41,983 nucleotides of DNA, taken from Rhodospirillaceae bacterium (GTDB lineage Bacteria > Pseudomonadota > Alphaproteobacteria > GCA-2731375). Under the pieces are notes generated by a model, which was given only the letters and a program-made list of their open reading frames with translations, made no database searches and had not been told where the DNA came from. The stretch lies in the NCBI GenBank assembly GCA_018667855.1, contig JABIRL010000367.1, positions 1 to 41,983 of the forward strand. The letters run 5' to 3'. Positions 7,695 to 15,828 of this stretch are shown piece after piece (position 1 is the stretch's first letter; every line of letters starts with the position of its first letter). The translations under genes and the position numbers were made by a program.

Positions 7695-9230
7695 CTAGCC
7701 CTTGTCCTTCCACAGGTACCAGACATAGGCCGTGCCGCCGGTAAAGCCACGCATGCCCTTGATATTTTTCTGTAGCAGGATGTGGTAGCGGTTGCCGGGA
7801 CCGAACGCCATGTTGCCGTTCTGATTGATCATGGAGACCAGATCGCACTGCAACTGCTCGCGGGATTCCATGGTTTTCGCCATGCGCATGGCAAGAGACA
7901 GCTTGTCCAGCTCCGGTGTCTTCAGCCGGGTGATGTTGTAGGGGCTCTTCGAATGGGACAGACCGAAAAGCTGCGGACCCACGTCAAGCGCATCGGCGAC
8001 GCGCCAGCCGCTGATCTGGTACTTGTTGGTGAACACACGCTTGACCAAAATGCTTTGATCTACCGGGATCAGGTCCAACTGCATACCGGCCTTTTTCATC
8101 AATTGCTGGAAAATTTCCCCCAGCTCCTTGCCGCGCGGCGTGGTGGTGTGGATCATCTGCAGCTTGATCGGCTTGCCGTATTGTGCCGCCAGCTCCTTGG
8201 CTTTCGCGGTGGAGAAATTGGGGTAGCTAACATCCTTGCACTTGAAGGGCATGGGATGTTCCGCTTTGTAGCGAGTCCCTTTCCACAGAACCTTGTTGAC
8301 GATCTCCTGGCTGAGGGCATGTCGCACCGCATTGCGGACAACCTTGCTGTCCAGAGGCGGGGCGGAAGCATTAAACAAGACCAGTCCGGAACCGCCACCG
8401 TCCTGTTTATAGACAGTGACCTTACCTTCTTTCTCCGCCTGGTGAATGGAATTCGCGCGATCGGTCCAGATCAGATCGATATCACCGGCAATTAGGCTTG
8501 CAAAACGGGTCTGGGTGTCGGGCAGGATGCGATAGATAATTTTATCCAGATGGATTTTATCCTTGTCCCAATAATTCGGGTTCTTGGTGACAATGATACG
8601 GTCGCCACCGCGCCATTCCTGGAAAATGTATGGACCGGTGCCGATGGGGGAGCGGTTTTGCTTGCCCGATGCAGTTTGCTCCTGGGATTCCATCAAGCCG
8701 CCCATATCGCGGCCCGCCATGGTGGGCAGAAAGGCTTGCCAGGGATGTTTCAGCGTGAAGCGGACAGTATTGCCGTCCACGGCTTCCGCGCCCTTGATGG
8801 CGGACATGAAGCCGCGAGAGCGGGATTTGTTCTTCGGATCCAGGATCCGATTGAAATGCGCCGCAACGTCACTGGATTCAAAATCACTGCCGTCGTGATA
8901 CTTCACGCCCGTGCGCAGTTTCAGGGTCCAGGTCAGGCCGTCGTCGCTGTTCGACCATGAGGTCGCCAAATGAGGCTCGTACTTCCGATCGGGTGTCACC
9001 ATGATTAATGGTTCTTCAAGCGCGCCCGCCACGGTGCGGCCCGAGATGCCGTAGACGCCGCCCTTGACGGTATCGAAACCGCGAACGTCGGTTTCCAAAC
9101 CAACGGTCAAGGTGCCGCCCTTGACCGGGTCGGCGGCCTGGGCATTGCCGGCAACAGCCGCCAGCGATGCCGCCAGAACGAGTGCCGCGCCGCGGCGCAG
9201 ACGGATCGATGCATGATCTTTGTTCAACAT
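7695..9230 (-). CDS. ABC transporter substrate-binding protein, family 5 (DppA/OppA-like)
   Basis: A 511-residue periplasmic solute-binding protein of the peptide/opine/nickel family. It starts with a Sec signal peptide: basic RLRRG, a hydrophobic stretch AALVLAASLAAVAG, and a likely cleavage after NAQA. Then come GGTLTVGLETDVRGFD, the family signature WTLKLRTGVKYHDG near residue 105 (the W-x-F-x-L-R-x-x-V-x-F-x-D/H-G pattern), and TGPYIFQEWRGGDRIIV near 200. GGGAG lies eight bases before the ATG. It is the first gene of the importer's minus-strand half and is divergent from the CoA-transferase/ligase pair, so the ligand may be an organic acid or conjugate rather than a peptide. That is inference only. 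Confidence 0.92.
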   Translation of the reverse strand: MLNKDHASIRLRRGAALVLAASLAAVAGNAQAADPVKGGTLTVGLETDVRGFDTVKGGVYGISGRTVAGALEEPLIMVTPDRKYEPHLATSWSNSDDGLTWTLKLRTGVKYHDGSDFESSDVAAHFNRILDPKNKSRSRGFMSAIKGAEAVDGNTVRFTLKHPWQAFLPTMAGRDMGGLMESQEQTASGKQNRSPIGTGPYIFQEWRGGDRIIVTKNPNYWDKDKIHLDKIIYRILPDTQTRFASLIAGDIDLIWTDRANSIHQAEKEGKVTVYKQDGGGSGLVLFNASAPPLDSKVVRNAVRHALSQEIVNKVLWKGTRYKAEHPMPFKCKDVSYPNFSTAKAKELAAQYGKPIKLQMIHTTTPRGKELGEIFQQLMKKAGMQLDLIPVDQSILVKRVFTNKYQISGWRVADALDVGPQLFGLSHSKSPYNITRLKTPELDKLSLAMRMAKTMESREQLQCDLVSMINQNGNMAFGPGNRYHILLQKNIKGMRGFTGGTAYVWYLWKDKG

Positions 9231-9326
9231 TTAAATTCTCCCTGCCTCATTTGTTTTTTGCCATGGCCGGTTCTTCCCAATTGACCAACCAATATCGAGA
9301 CTGGGAATATGATAGCGGTCGATGCG

Positions 9327-9338
9327 TATTGCGCAATA
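9327..9338. promoter_or_regulatory. Candidate operator palindrome in divergent promoter
   Basis: TATTGCGCAATA is a perfect 12-base palindrome in the 157-base gap between the binding-protein gene (minus) and the CoA-transferase gene (plus), 50 bases before the latter. Such symmetric sites are bound by dimeric regulators (AsnC/Lrp-, GntR- or TetR-type). The position would allow control of both directions. No regulator gene is adjacent, so this is a candidate only. Confidence 0.35.
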
Positions 9339-9387
9339 GTGTGACGGGAAATTTTTGTACAAAGTAATACCGGGTAGAAGTGTCGAG

Positions 9388-10593
9388 ATGGGTAGGCCTT
9401 TTGAAAATGTTCGTATCGTTGATCTGACACGGGTCCTAGCCGGGCCATATAGTACTTATCAATTGGCCTTGTTGGGGGCAGATGTGCTGCGGGTCGAACA
9501 GCCGGGCAGGGGGGACTTCGTACGCTTTGGTGGTGGCGATCCGGACCTGGCTGCGGCGGGGCTGGGGCCTGGGTTTCTGGCCCAGAACGCCAACAAGAAA
9601 TCCATCGCCGTGGACCTAAAAGACCCGCGCGGCAAGGAAATCGTGCGCAAGCTGGCCGCGAGCGCGGACGTGCTGACCGAAAATTTCCGACCCGGCGTGA
9701 TGGAGCGCCTTGGCCTGGGCGCGGAAAGTCTGGCGGCCACCAATCCCCGGCTGATCTACTGTGCCATTTCCGGCTACGGTCAGGACGGGCCCATGGCCAG
9801 GCGCCCGGCCTATGATCACGTGGTGCAGGCCGTGTCCGGCATGATGACCACCAATGGGGATGACAGCGGCCGGCCGCGCCGGGTCGGGTTTCCCATGATC
9901 GATTATGTGGCCGGACTATCGGCCGCCTTTGCCATATCCTCCGCCTTGTATCAGCGGGAACGCTCGGGTGCGGGGCAGATTATCGACGTCGCCATGATGG
10001 ATGCCGCCGTGGCCATCATGGCGCCGGCCATGGCGCCTCATCTACAGGGCATCACGCCACCGCAACGGACCGGCGACCGCGCCGCCAGCGGCAGTCCGTT
10101 CTCGGGCATGTTCGAAACCGCTGATGGGTTGTTGGCCTTGGCCGCCAACGCGCCGCATCAGGCCAAGGCCTTGGCCCTGGCGATTGATCGCGAGGACTTG
10201 GTGACGGACCCGCGCATGGCGGAATGGGGCGGCAACAGCGACTATGTTGCCTTGGTGCAGGATGCCCTGGCCCGGACCTTTGCCGACGCCCCCGCCCTGG
10301 AGTGGGAGGAACGCCTGGGCGCCGTCGACGTGCCGGCGGGTAAGGTGCGCGGTCTGGCCGAGATCATGGGCAGCGACCAACTGGCCGCGCGCGGCATGAT
10401 CCATACCGTCAAGGACCCTTCCATGGGCCGGGATTACAGGGTGCCCGGCGTCGGCTTCAAGATGGCCCATGATGGCGCCGACGTCACCACGCCGCCGCCG
10501 CGCCTGGGTCAAAATACAGATGCGGTTCTGGCCGAGCTAGGCTATGACCAGGAACAAATCGCGGGCCTGCGGACCGACGCGGTCGTGGCCTAA
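9388..10593 (+). CDS. CaiB/BaiF family CoA transferase (class III)
   Basis: A 401-residue class III CoA transferase, which moves CoA between acyl-CoA and a free carboxylic acid. Family landmarks are VRIVDLTRVLAGPYSTYQLA at the N-terminus and GADVLRVEQPGRGDFVR. Then come NKKSIAVDLKDPRG, NFRPGVMERLGLG, and AISGYGQDGPMARRPAYDHV, whose Asp (AYD) is the expected catalytic aspartate that forms the acyl-aspartyl-CoA anhydride. I chose the ATG at 9388 because MGRPFENVRIVDL matches the family N-terminus; an in-frame TTG at 9355 would add unlikely residues. It is 20 bases upstream of an acyl-CoA synthetase in the same direction, so the pair likely activates the same acid. The substrate is unknown. Confidence 0.92.
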   Translation: MGRPFENVRIVDLTRVLAGPYSTYQLALLGADVLRVEQPGRGDFVRFGGGDPDLAAAGLGPGFLAQNANKKSIAVDLKDPRGKEIVRKLAASADVLTENFRPGVMERLGLGAESLAATNPRLIYCAISGYGQDGPMARRPAYDHVVQAVSGMMTTNGDDSGRPRRVGFPMIDYVAGLSAAFAISSALYQRERSGAGQIIDVAMMDAAVAIMAPAMAPHLQGITPPQRTGDRAASGSPFSGMFETADGLLALAANAPHQAKALALAIDREDLVTDPRMAEWGGNSDYVALVQDALARTFADAPALEWEERLGAVDVPAGKVRGLAEIMGSDQLAARGMIHTVKDPSMGRDYRVPGVGFKMAHDGADVTTPPPRLGQNTDAVLAELGYDQEQIAGLRTDAVVA

Positions 10594-10613
10594 CATTGCC
10601 TTGAGGGATGGAA

Positions 10614-12476
10614 ATGATGCGGAGCCCGATCCGGAACAATGCCGATGCCAGAGCTTTGGAAACAACCCCGCTCAGCGAATTGATTCCCGCCGGCAATACA
10701 TTTGACGCCATCCGTCTGCGCGCCGCCGAGGATCCCGACAACATCGCCTTGAAGTTCCTGGTACCGGGCGAGGTGGAAGCACCGCCCCGGAACGTCAGTT
10801 TCGGCGATTTCATGGCCGGCTGCTACCGGGCGGCAAATATGTTTCACGATCACGGTCTGCGCCCGGGCGATGTGGTCTCGTTCCTGCTGCCGTTATGCGA
10901 AGAGGCCTATTGCACCATCGTGGGCGGCGAGGCGGCGGGTATCGTCAACGCCGTTAATCCCATGCTGGAGGATTGGCAGATCGTCAAAATCCTCAAGGCG
11001 GCCAATACCAAGATTCTGGTTGCCGCCGGGCCCGAACTGAACGCGGAAATTTGGGACAAGGTCGAGACATTGCGCGCGGAGCTGCCCGAGCTGGCCGTGG
11101 TCTTTCAGGTCGGTGGCGGGCCGTTGGGTGATGGCGTTAAGTCATTCGCCGCGACGCAGCGGAGCCATTCCGGCGACCATCTGATCAGCGGTCGTCAAAT
11201 TCAGCCCGAAGACATCGCATCCTATTTTCATACCGGCGGCACCACGGGCACGCCAAAGCTGGCCCAGCATACCCATGCCATGCAGGCGGGGCAGATCTGG
11301 AGTACCGCTTATGCCTTGGACTACGGACCGGAAGACAGCCTGACCACGGGCCTGCCGCTGTTTCATATCGGCGGTTCCATCGTCTGCGGTATCGTACCGC
11401 TGGCCCATGGCACGACCCTAGTCATCGTCAGCCCCGATGGTTTCCGCGATCCCACCAGCGTGCGGGATCTATGGCAGATCGTGCATCATCACCGCATCAC
11501 TATCATGGGTACGGTGCCGACCGTCTTCGGCGCCCTGCTGAATATCCCCGTGGGCAATGCGGATATCTCGTCCGTTCGCTACGGCTTCACCGGTGGCGCG
11601 CCGCTGCCGACCGAGGTGGGCAAGGCGTTGATGAAGACCTTGGGCAAGCCATTGCTGGAAGGCTACGGCATGACCGAGACAACATCGTTCGTCACCATGC
11701 TGCCCCGCGACGGCAAACCGGCGGTTGGTAGCGCCGGTATCGTCCTGCCCCATTGCCAGGTAAGAACGGTGGCGTTGGACGACGACGGTCAGGTTCTGCG
11801 CGATTGCGAGATCGACGAAATCGGCGTTGTTCTGATGGGCGGGGCCGGCATCACGCCTGGCTATGTACAGGAACAATACAACGAAGGCGCTATTTTAGCC
11901 GATGGATGGCTCAATTCAGGCGATCTTGGCCGTTTTGATAGTGACGGCCTGTTGTGGCTGACGGGGCGGGCCAAGGATCTGATTATCCGCGGCGGACACA
12001 ATATCGACCCGGCGGTGATAGAGGAGACTTTGCATCAACATGAGGCGGTGGAGTTGGCCGCGGCCGTGGGCAAACCGGATTCCTATGCCGGCGAAATACC
12101 CATTGCCTATGTTCAATTGAAACCTGGCGCACAAGCCAGTGCCGAAGAACTGCAGGCATTCGTACGTGAGCATATTCCGGAACGGGCCGCCAACCCGGCC
12201 AATATTTTCCTCCTCGATACCATGCCGCAAACCGCCGTGGGCAAGATCTTCAAGCCGGCCCTGCGTTGGGATGCAATCGAAAGAGTCTATAGTGAATTGC
12301 TCCAGCCTATGTCTAAGGAGATAGGCGCAAAGTTTATGATTGCTGCAAGTGCCAGCGATGTGCATGGAACTATTGTGAAAATTAATATCGGGAATATAAA
12401 TATAAATGAGGAAATTGAAAAGAAAATATCGAAACTACTTTCATCATTTAGTATAAAATATGAAATAATTAGCTAA
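10614..12476 (+). CDS. Acyl-CoA synthetase (AMP-forming, ANL superfamily) with AT-rich C-terminal extension
   Basis: A 620-residue acid-CoA ligase. The ATP-binding loop is HTGGTTGTPK near residue 210. The adenylate motif is GYGMTET near 351. The hinge region reads NSGDLGRFDSDGLLWLTGRAKDLIIRGGHNI, and the C-terminal catalytic lysine is in QTAVGKIFKP. Of three nearby ATGs (10608, 10614, 10617) I used 10614, six bases after GAGGG. After the usual end of the fold there is an extra tail of about 55 residues (HGTIVKINIGN, then INEEIEKKISKLLSSF, then IKYEIIS). It reads like beta-beta-alpha-beta, and I think similar tails occur in this long subgroup. This tail is encoded in DNA that turns abruptly AT-rich, unlike the rest of the gene. 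Paired with the CoA transferase upstream. Confidence 0.9.
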   Translation: MMRSPIRNNADARALETTPLSELIPAGNTFDAIRLRAAEDPDNIALKFLVPGEVEAPPRNVSFGDFMAGCYRAANMFHDHGLRPGDVVSFLLPLCEEAYCTIVGGEAAGIVNAVNPMLEDWQIVKILKAANTKILVAAGPELNAEIWDKVETLRAELPELAVVFQVGGGPLGDGVKSFAATQRSHSGDHLISGRQIQPEDIASYFHTGGTTGTPKLAQHTHAMQAGQIWSTAYALDYGPEDSLTTGLPLFHIGGSIVCGIVPLAHGTTLVIVSPDGFRDPTSVRDLWQIVHHHRITIMGTVPTVFGALLNIPVGNADISSVRYGFTGGAPLPTEVGKALMKTLGKPLLEGYGMTETTSFVTMLPRDGKPAVGSAGIVLPHCQVRTVALDDDGQVLRDCEIDEIGVVLMGGAGITPGYVQEQYNEGAILADGWLNSGDLGRFDSDGLLWLTGRAKDLIIRGGHNIDPAVIEETLHQHEAVELAAAVGKPDSYAGEIPIAYVQLKPGAQASAEELQAFVREHIPERAANPANIFLLDTMPQTAVGKIFKPALRWDAIERVYSELLQPMSKEIGAKFMIAASASDVHGTIVKINIGNININEEIEKKISKLLSSFSIKYEIIS

Positions 12477-12540
12477 TATATTAGTTATAACACTAATATC
12501 ATAAGCATTATATTCGTGATTTTTAACTAATTATCAATTT
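12361..12540. other. AT-rich island spanning the 3' end of the ligase gene and the intergenic gap
   Basis: By hand count these 180 bases contain 37 G/C (about 21%), while the flanking genes are near 60%. The island covers the last 39 codons of the acyl-CoA synthetase, its stop, and the following intergenic DNA. It includes the 12-base perfect palindrome CTAATATATTAG at 12473-12484 over the stop codon. The shift is abrupt on the left side. It may be a promoter/UP-like or nucleoid-protein-binding region, a remnant of inserted DNA, or local relaxation of codon use. Nothing in it identifies a mobile element. Confidence 0.6.
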
Positions 12541-12584
12541 TTACTGTCAAAAATGCATCAAATTGGTTCATTTTGGTGGCAACC

Positions 12585-13166
12585 ATGCGAATTAATCGCA
12601 GGCAAAATTCGGCTGAGAAAGCCGGTGCGCTGCACCAGGAGTTGTCTGGTTTATGCGCCACGACATTCCAGCAATGGCCCGTGTGCGGACCGCGCTGTCC
12701 CAGTTCCGATCCGCGACCTTGCCGAAGTGACTGTCCTGATATTCCCAGGGCGTTGTCCGATGATCCTGATGCCAACCCGCTCGAGGCACTTGTCGCGCCT
12801 TTGGTTTATGAATTGCATCGCCTTGACGGCTATCAAACCTGTTGGTCCTGTGAAGGGCACGATAGATTTGGCGAGCTTTGGAAAAAGCCTCAGGTTTGGT
12901 TCTACACCGAGCATCAGGTACACGTGCGTGTTTTGTCCGAAGCCCTGACTGCATTGCATCTGAAAAAAGCCTTGCGGGCCGAATGGGAAGTCGTCGTGAC
13001 GTATTCCGATCCGGACAATCCCGATACCACCTATGCGCTGCGGCCAAGGCAGGATGGTGCGCCGGCGCGGCTCGACGAACTGCGGATAGATTTGGCGACG
13101 ATGGCAAAAGTATTGGTTGATCAATGCCGTCGTTCGGCGGCGGATTTGCGCGCCTCGGCCGCCTGA
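12585..13166 (+). CDS. Conserved-looking hypothetical protein with clustered cysteines
   Basis: I do not recognise this 193-residue protein. It has a Cys-rich N-terminal part (C24, C34, C38, C46, C50) and then PDANPLEALVAPLVYELHRLDGYQTCWSCEGH, which adds the CWSC pair at C86/C89. The C-terminal half is alpha/beta-like without Cys clusters except near the end (DQCRR). The regular spacing CxxxC-x7-CxxxC and CxxC could bind zinc or an Fe-S cluster, but this is inference. The C-terminal part shows good codon structure and GC-rich third positions, so it is very likely a real gene. The ATG at 12585 follows GGTGG; an in-frame TTG twelve bases upstream is the alternative. It sits alone between the AT-rich island and the MscS gene and has no evident partner. 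Confidence 0.65.
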   Translation: MRINRRQNSAEKAGALHQELSGLCATTFQQWPVCGPRCPSSDPRPCRSDCPDIPRALSDDPDANPLEALVAPLVYELHRLDGYQTCWSCEGHDRFGELWKKPQVWFYTEHQVHVRVLSEALTALHLKKALRAEWEVVVTYSDPDNPDTTYALRPRQDGAPARLDELRIDLATMAKVLVDQCRRSAADLRASAA

Positions 13167-13299
13167 CTAATTTTCGATCCACGGGAAACTAGGCGCCCAA
13201 AATCCAGAATACTGTTGGACGGTTCCGGTCAAAAATACCAGGATGGCGCTGTAACGTCTGATATGTCCCCATAACTTCTTGCGGTAAGAGAACCGGCCC

Positions 13300-14148
13300 A
13301 TGCAAAATCTAAACGTTGACGTATCCGCGCTGGCGGAAGACATCTATGGTCTGATCCTGGCCTATGGTCTGGACATCCTGGGCGCCATTGTCATCCTCGC
13401 GGTCGGCTGGTGGATTGCCGGCAAGTTGGAGCGGACGGCGGACGCGGCCTTGGCCCGGGTGCCGCATATGGATGCAACCCTGCGGCCGTTTGTCTGCGCC
13501 CTGTTGCGGTATGCTGTTATCGCCGTCACCCTGGTGGCGGTTCTATCCCAGTTCGGGGTCGAGACCACCTCCATCATCGCCGTTCTGGGCGCGGCCGGGT
13601 TGGCCATCGGCCTGGCTTTGCAGGGCACATTGCAGAACATCGCGGCTGGCGTGATGCTTCTTTTGCTGCGACCTTTCAAGGTTGGCGACTATATCGATGC
13701 CGGGTCCATTGATGGGACAGTGGAAAAAATTGGCCTGTTTATCACGAACCTGAAAACAGTGGGCGGTCTGCACGTATCGGCGCCAAATAGTCAGCTTTGG
13801 AATACCGCCATCACCAATTATTCCCGCAACACAACCAGGCGCATCGATATCACGGTCGGCATCGGCTATGACGACGACATGGATCAGGCGCTGGCGCGGC
13901 TCCTCGCCCTGATGGCTGACGATGCGCGTACCCTTGACGATCCGGGCCCTCAGACCAAGGTCGTGGCCCTGGGCGCGTCATCGGTCGATCTCAGCATGCG
14001 GTGTTGGTGTAATTCCGGCGACTATTGGGAGTTGTTCTGCGATTTGAACAAGGCCACCAAGGAAACCCTGGACCAGGCCGGCATTTCCATACCCTACCCG
14101 CAACAGGATGTGCACATCCATCAGGTCGCTGCATTGCCACCCGATTAG
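13300..14148 (+). CDS. mscS: Small-conductance mechanosensitive ion channel, MscS family
   Basis: A 282-residue membrane protein, close to the 286 residues of E. coli MscS. It has a first membrane helix (LDILGAIVILAVGWWIAGKL, about residues 24-43) and a second (LLRYAVIAVTLVAVLSQFG). The pore-lining TM3 is Gly/Ala-packed (AAGLAIGLALQGTLQNIAAGVMLLLLRPFKVGDYI), which is the family hallmark. The cytoplasmic beta domain follows with GTVEKIGLFIT and VSAPNSQLWNTAITNYSRN, and then the alpha/beta vestibule. It opens under membrane tension during hypo-osmotic shock to release solutes. It is single, flanked by an unknown gene and a convergent adenylate cyclase gene 32 bases away. An osmolyte (betaine) catabolic cluster lies further right in the window. 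Confidence 0.93.
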   Translation: MQNLNVDVSALAEDIYGLILAYGLDILGAIVILAVGWWIAGKLERTADAALARVPHMDATLRPFVCALLRYAVIAVTLVAVLSQFGVETTSIIAVLGAAGLAIGLALQGTLQNIAAGVMLLLLRPFKVGDYIDAGSIDGTVEKIGLFITNLKTVGGLHVSAPNSQLWNTAITNYSRNTTRRIDITVGIGYDDDMDQALARLLALMADDARTLDDPGPQTKVVALGASSVDLSMRCWCNSGDYWELFCDLNKATKETLDQAGISIPYPQQDVHIHQVAALPPD

Positions 14149-14180
14149 CGCATGTCGCGTTCAATTGACCGCGAGTTGCT

Positions 14181-15458
14181 CTAGATTTTGTCGAGGCGTT
14201 TTTCGAAATCCAGCTGGATGGATCGCAACTCCTCGATCGCGGCGCGGATGTCGGAGCTGTCGATGATATTGACTTCCACCCGTTCACCGGCCTGATAGAG
14301 CAATTGGCGTTGGTCGATATGGTCGATGGAACGGAAATCCTCAACCTGGTAAATTTGCACGGGGCGGACGAAGCCCTTGGGCAGGATCTGGTCCGCTTCC
14401 CGGCATTTGACCAATTCGCCGACCAGACTGTGGGTCGCCTCGTCAATCAGGATACAGTCCGGCTCGGCCATGGCCTGCAGGCGTGCGGCAAGGTTCACCG
14501 GGCTGCCCAGAACCGTGTAATCCAAGCGTTGTTCGGAACCGAAATTACCCACCGTGCAATAGCCGGTCGTAATGCCCATGCGAACATGCAGGCCGCGGGA
14601 AACACCTTGCTTTTGCCAATATTTCTGTAATTCCGCCACGCGGAGCTGCATGCGAATGGCCATTTCCAGGCATTTCAGGGCGTCCTCGGTCTCACCATCG
14701 CTTTCCGGATCGCCAAAGAAAACCAAAATAGCATCACCGATAAACTTGTCGATGGTGCCGCCGCAGTCCAGGGCGATGGAGGCCATTTCGGAAAGATAGG
14801 AATTGATCACCAGGGCCAGGCGCTCAGGCTCGAGGGTGTCACTTAAATCCGTGAACTGCACGATATCGGAGAAGAATACGGTCAAGTTTTTCCGGGCATG
14901 GGCCGTGCTTTGCCCCGGCGCCTCCGAGAACAGACTTTGATAGATCTGCGGTGACAGATACTTGGCCAGTTTGGTCGCCAGATCTTCCAGCTGGCGGCTC
15001 TTTTCCTCGATGATTTCGCGGTCGAGCAGCTTTTGTTCCAGCAGTTGCTCCCGCTCTTTCTTCAATTCCCATTCCGCCGTGCGGTCAACGAATTGACCCT
15101 GGACGCCGTTGAGGTAGGAAAACGCATCGTCGTTGGTTCGTGTCGAAAGAAGCGAGAAGACACGCTGTCTGCCTTCGATCGTAATGTGAACTTCCGGTAT
15201 CAGGACTGAACCTTTTTCCGAAATGTTCTTGACGAATTCCTCAATTTGGCTGCCGGAGACGCCTAGCTGCTCCAGCACATGGGGGAAATAGACGTTGGTG
15301 ACATTGCCCAGAACCGGGAAAAAGCTTTGGAAATTGTCGTTGACCTTTTGTACTTCCAAGCCTTCGTTGGCGAAATAGGCTGCCGTGATCGCGTTGCGAA
15401 AATTGAAGAAACTGAGATCAACAATGTTGCGCTGATTGAAGAATTCTTCGATTTTCAT
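14181..15458 (-). CDS. Class III adenylate cyclase with N-terminal sensor-like region and coiled coil
   Basis: A 425-residue soluble nucleotidyl cyclase. Residues 1-125 look like a PAS-type sensor fold (KVNDNFQSFFPVLG, then VHITIEGRQRVFSLL). Residues about 130-170 form a charged coiled coil (ELKKEREQLLEQKLLDREII). The catalytic domain starts at NLTVFFSDIV and has both metal aspartates (D198, D242), the purine-selecting pair K238 and D313, and the transition-state residues N322 and R326 in VNLAARL. The K/D pair indicates ATP, hence cAMP. A second short helical tail follows the catalytic domain. I start at the ATG at 15458 because longer starts add a non-homologous leader that overlaps the next gene. 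It is 23 bases downstream of the NrtS-like gene in the same direction, so the two are probably co-transcribed. Confidence 0.9.
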   Translation of the reverse strand: MKIEEFFNQRNIVDLSFFNFRNAITAAYFANEGLEVQKVNDNFQSFFPVLGNVTNVYFPHVLEQLGVSGSQIEEFVKNISEKGSVLIPEVHITIEGRQRVFSLLSTRTNDDAFSYLNGVQGQFVDRTAEWELKKEREQLLEQKLLDREIIEEKSRQLEDLATKLAKYLSPQIYQSLFSEAPGQSTAHARKNLTVFFSDIVQFTDLSDTLEPERLALVINSYLSEMASIALDCGGTIDKFIGDAILVFFGDPESDGETEDALKCLEMAIRMQLRVAELQKYWQKQGVSRGLHVRMGITTGYCTVGNFGSEQRLDYTVLGSPVNLAARLQAMAEPDCILIDEATHSLVGELVKCREADQILPKGFVRPVQIYQVEDFRSIDHIDQRQLLYQAGERVEVNIIDSSDIRAAIEELRSIQLDFEKRLDKI

Positions 15459-15481
15459 GAAGTGGCTTTCCCAATGAACGA

Positions 15482-15754
15482 TCAGGTGCCTTGATCGCGC
15501 AGCCATTGCGCCCGCTTACCCATGATTGCGCCCCAGGTGGTGACGCAATAAGGCACGCAATAGGTCAGCACGACTTTCAAAAGCGGTGGCGCGCCGCCGG
15601 CCAGGATGACGTCGCCATGGTTGATGGCCGTCAGAACGGTGCCAACGACAAGGGCCGTCAGGAATGCCTTCTTCGGCGTGCTATCGCCGAACATCAATTG
15701 TGCCAACGGTGGCGCGGACATTTCGTTGATACTTTGAGACATTGATGAACCCAT
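15482..15754 (-). CDS. nrtS: NrtS-type nitrate/nitrite transporter, small membrane protein
   Basis: A 90-residue protein with two predicted membrane helices (KAFLTALVVGTVLTAINHGD and LLKVVLTYCVPYCVTTWGAIMG). The pattern A-L-x-V-G-x-x-L-x-x-I-N-x-G-D followed by L-T-Y-x-V-P-Y-C-V-x-x-x-G-A matches my memory of NrtS, a small transporter for nitrate and nitrite described in cyanobacteria and proteobacteria. The start is either 15754 or the ATG at 15742 (MSQSINE); neither has a clear ribosome site. It precedes the adenylate cyclase by 23 bases, which suggests that nitrate/nitrite flux and a cAMP signal are linked here. The family call rests on motif recognition only. Confidence 0.7.
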   Translation of the reverse strand: MGSSMSQSINEMSAPPLAQLMFGDSTPKKAFLTALVVGTVLTAINHGDVILAGGAPPLLKVVLTYCVPYCVTTWGAIMGKRAQWLRDQGT

Positions 15755-15828
15755 ATTGTAACGACCCCTACGATTTGCCGGATAATGGCCTAAAACTCTT
15801 ATTTAATCCATAACACTTGGATCACAAT

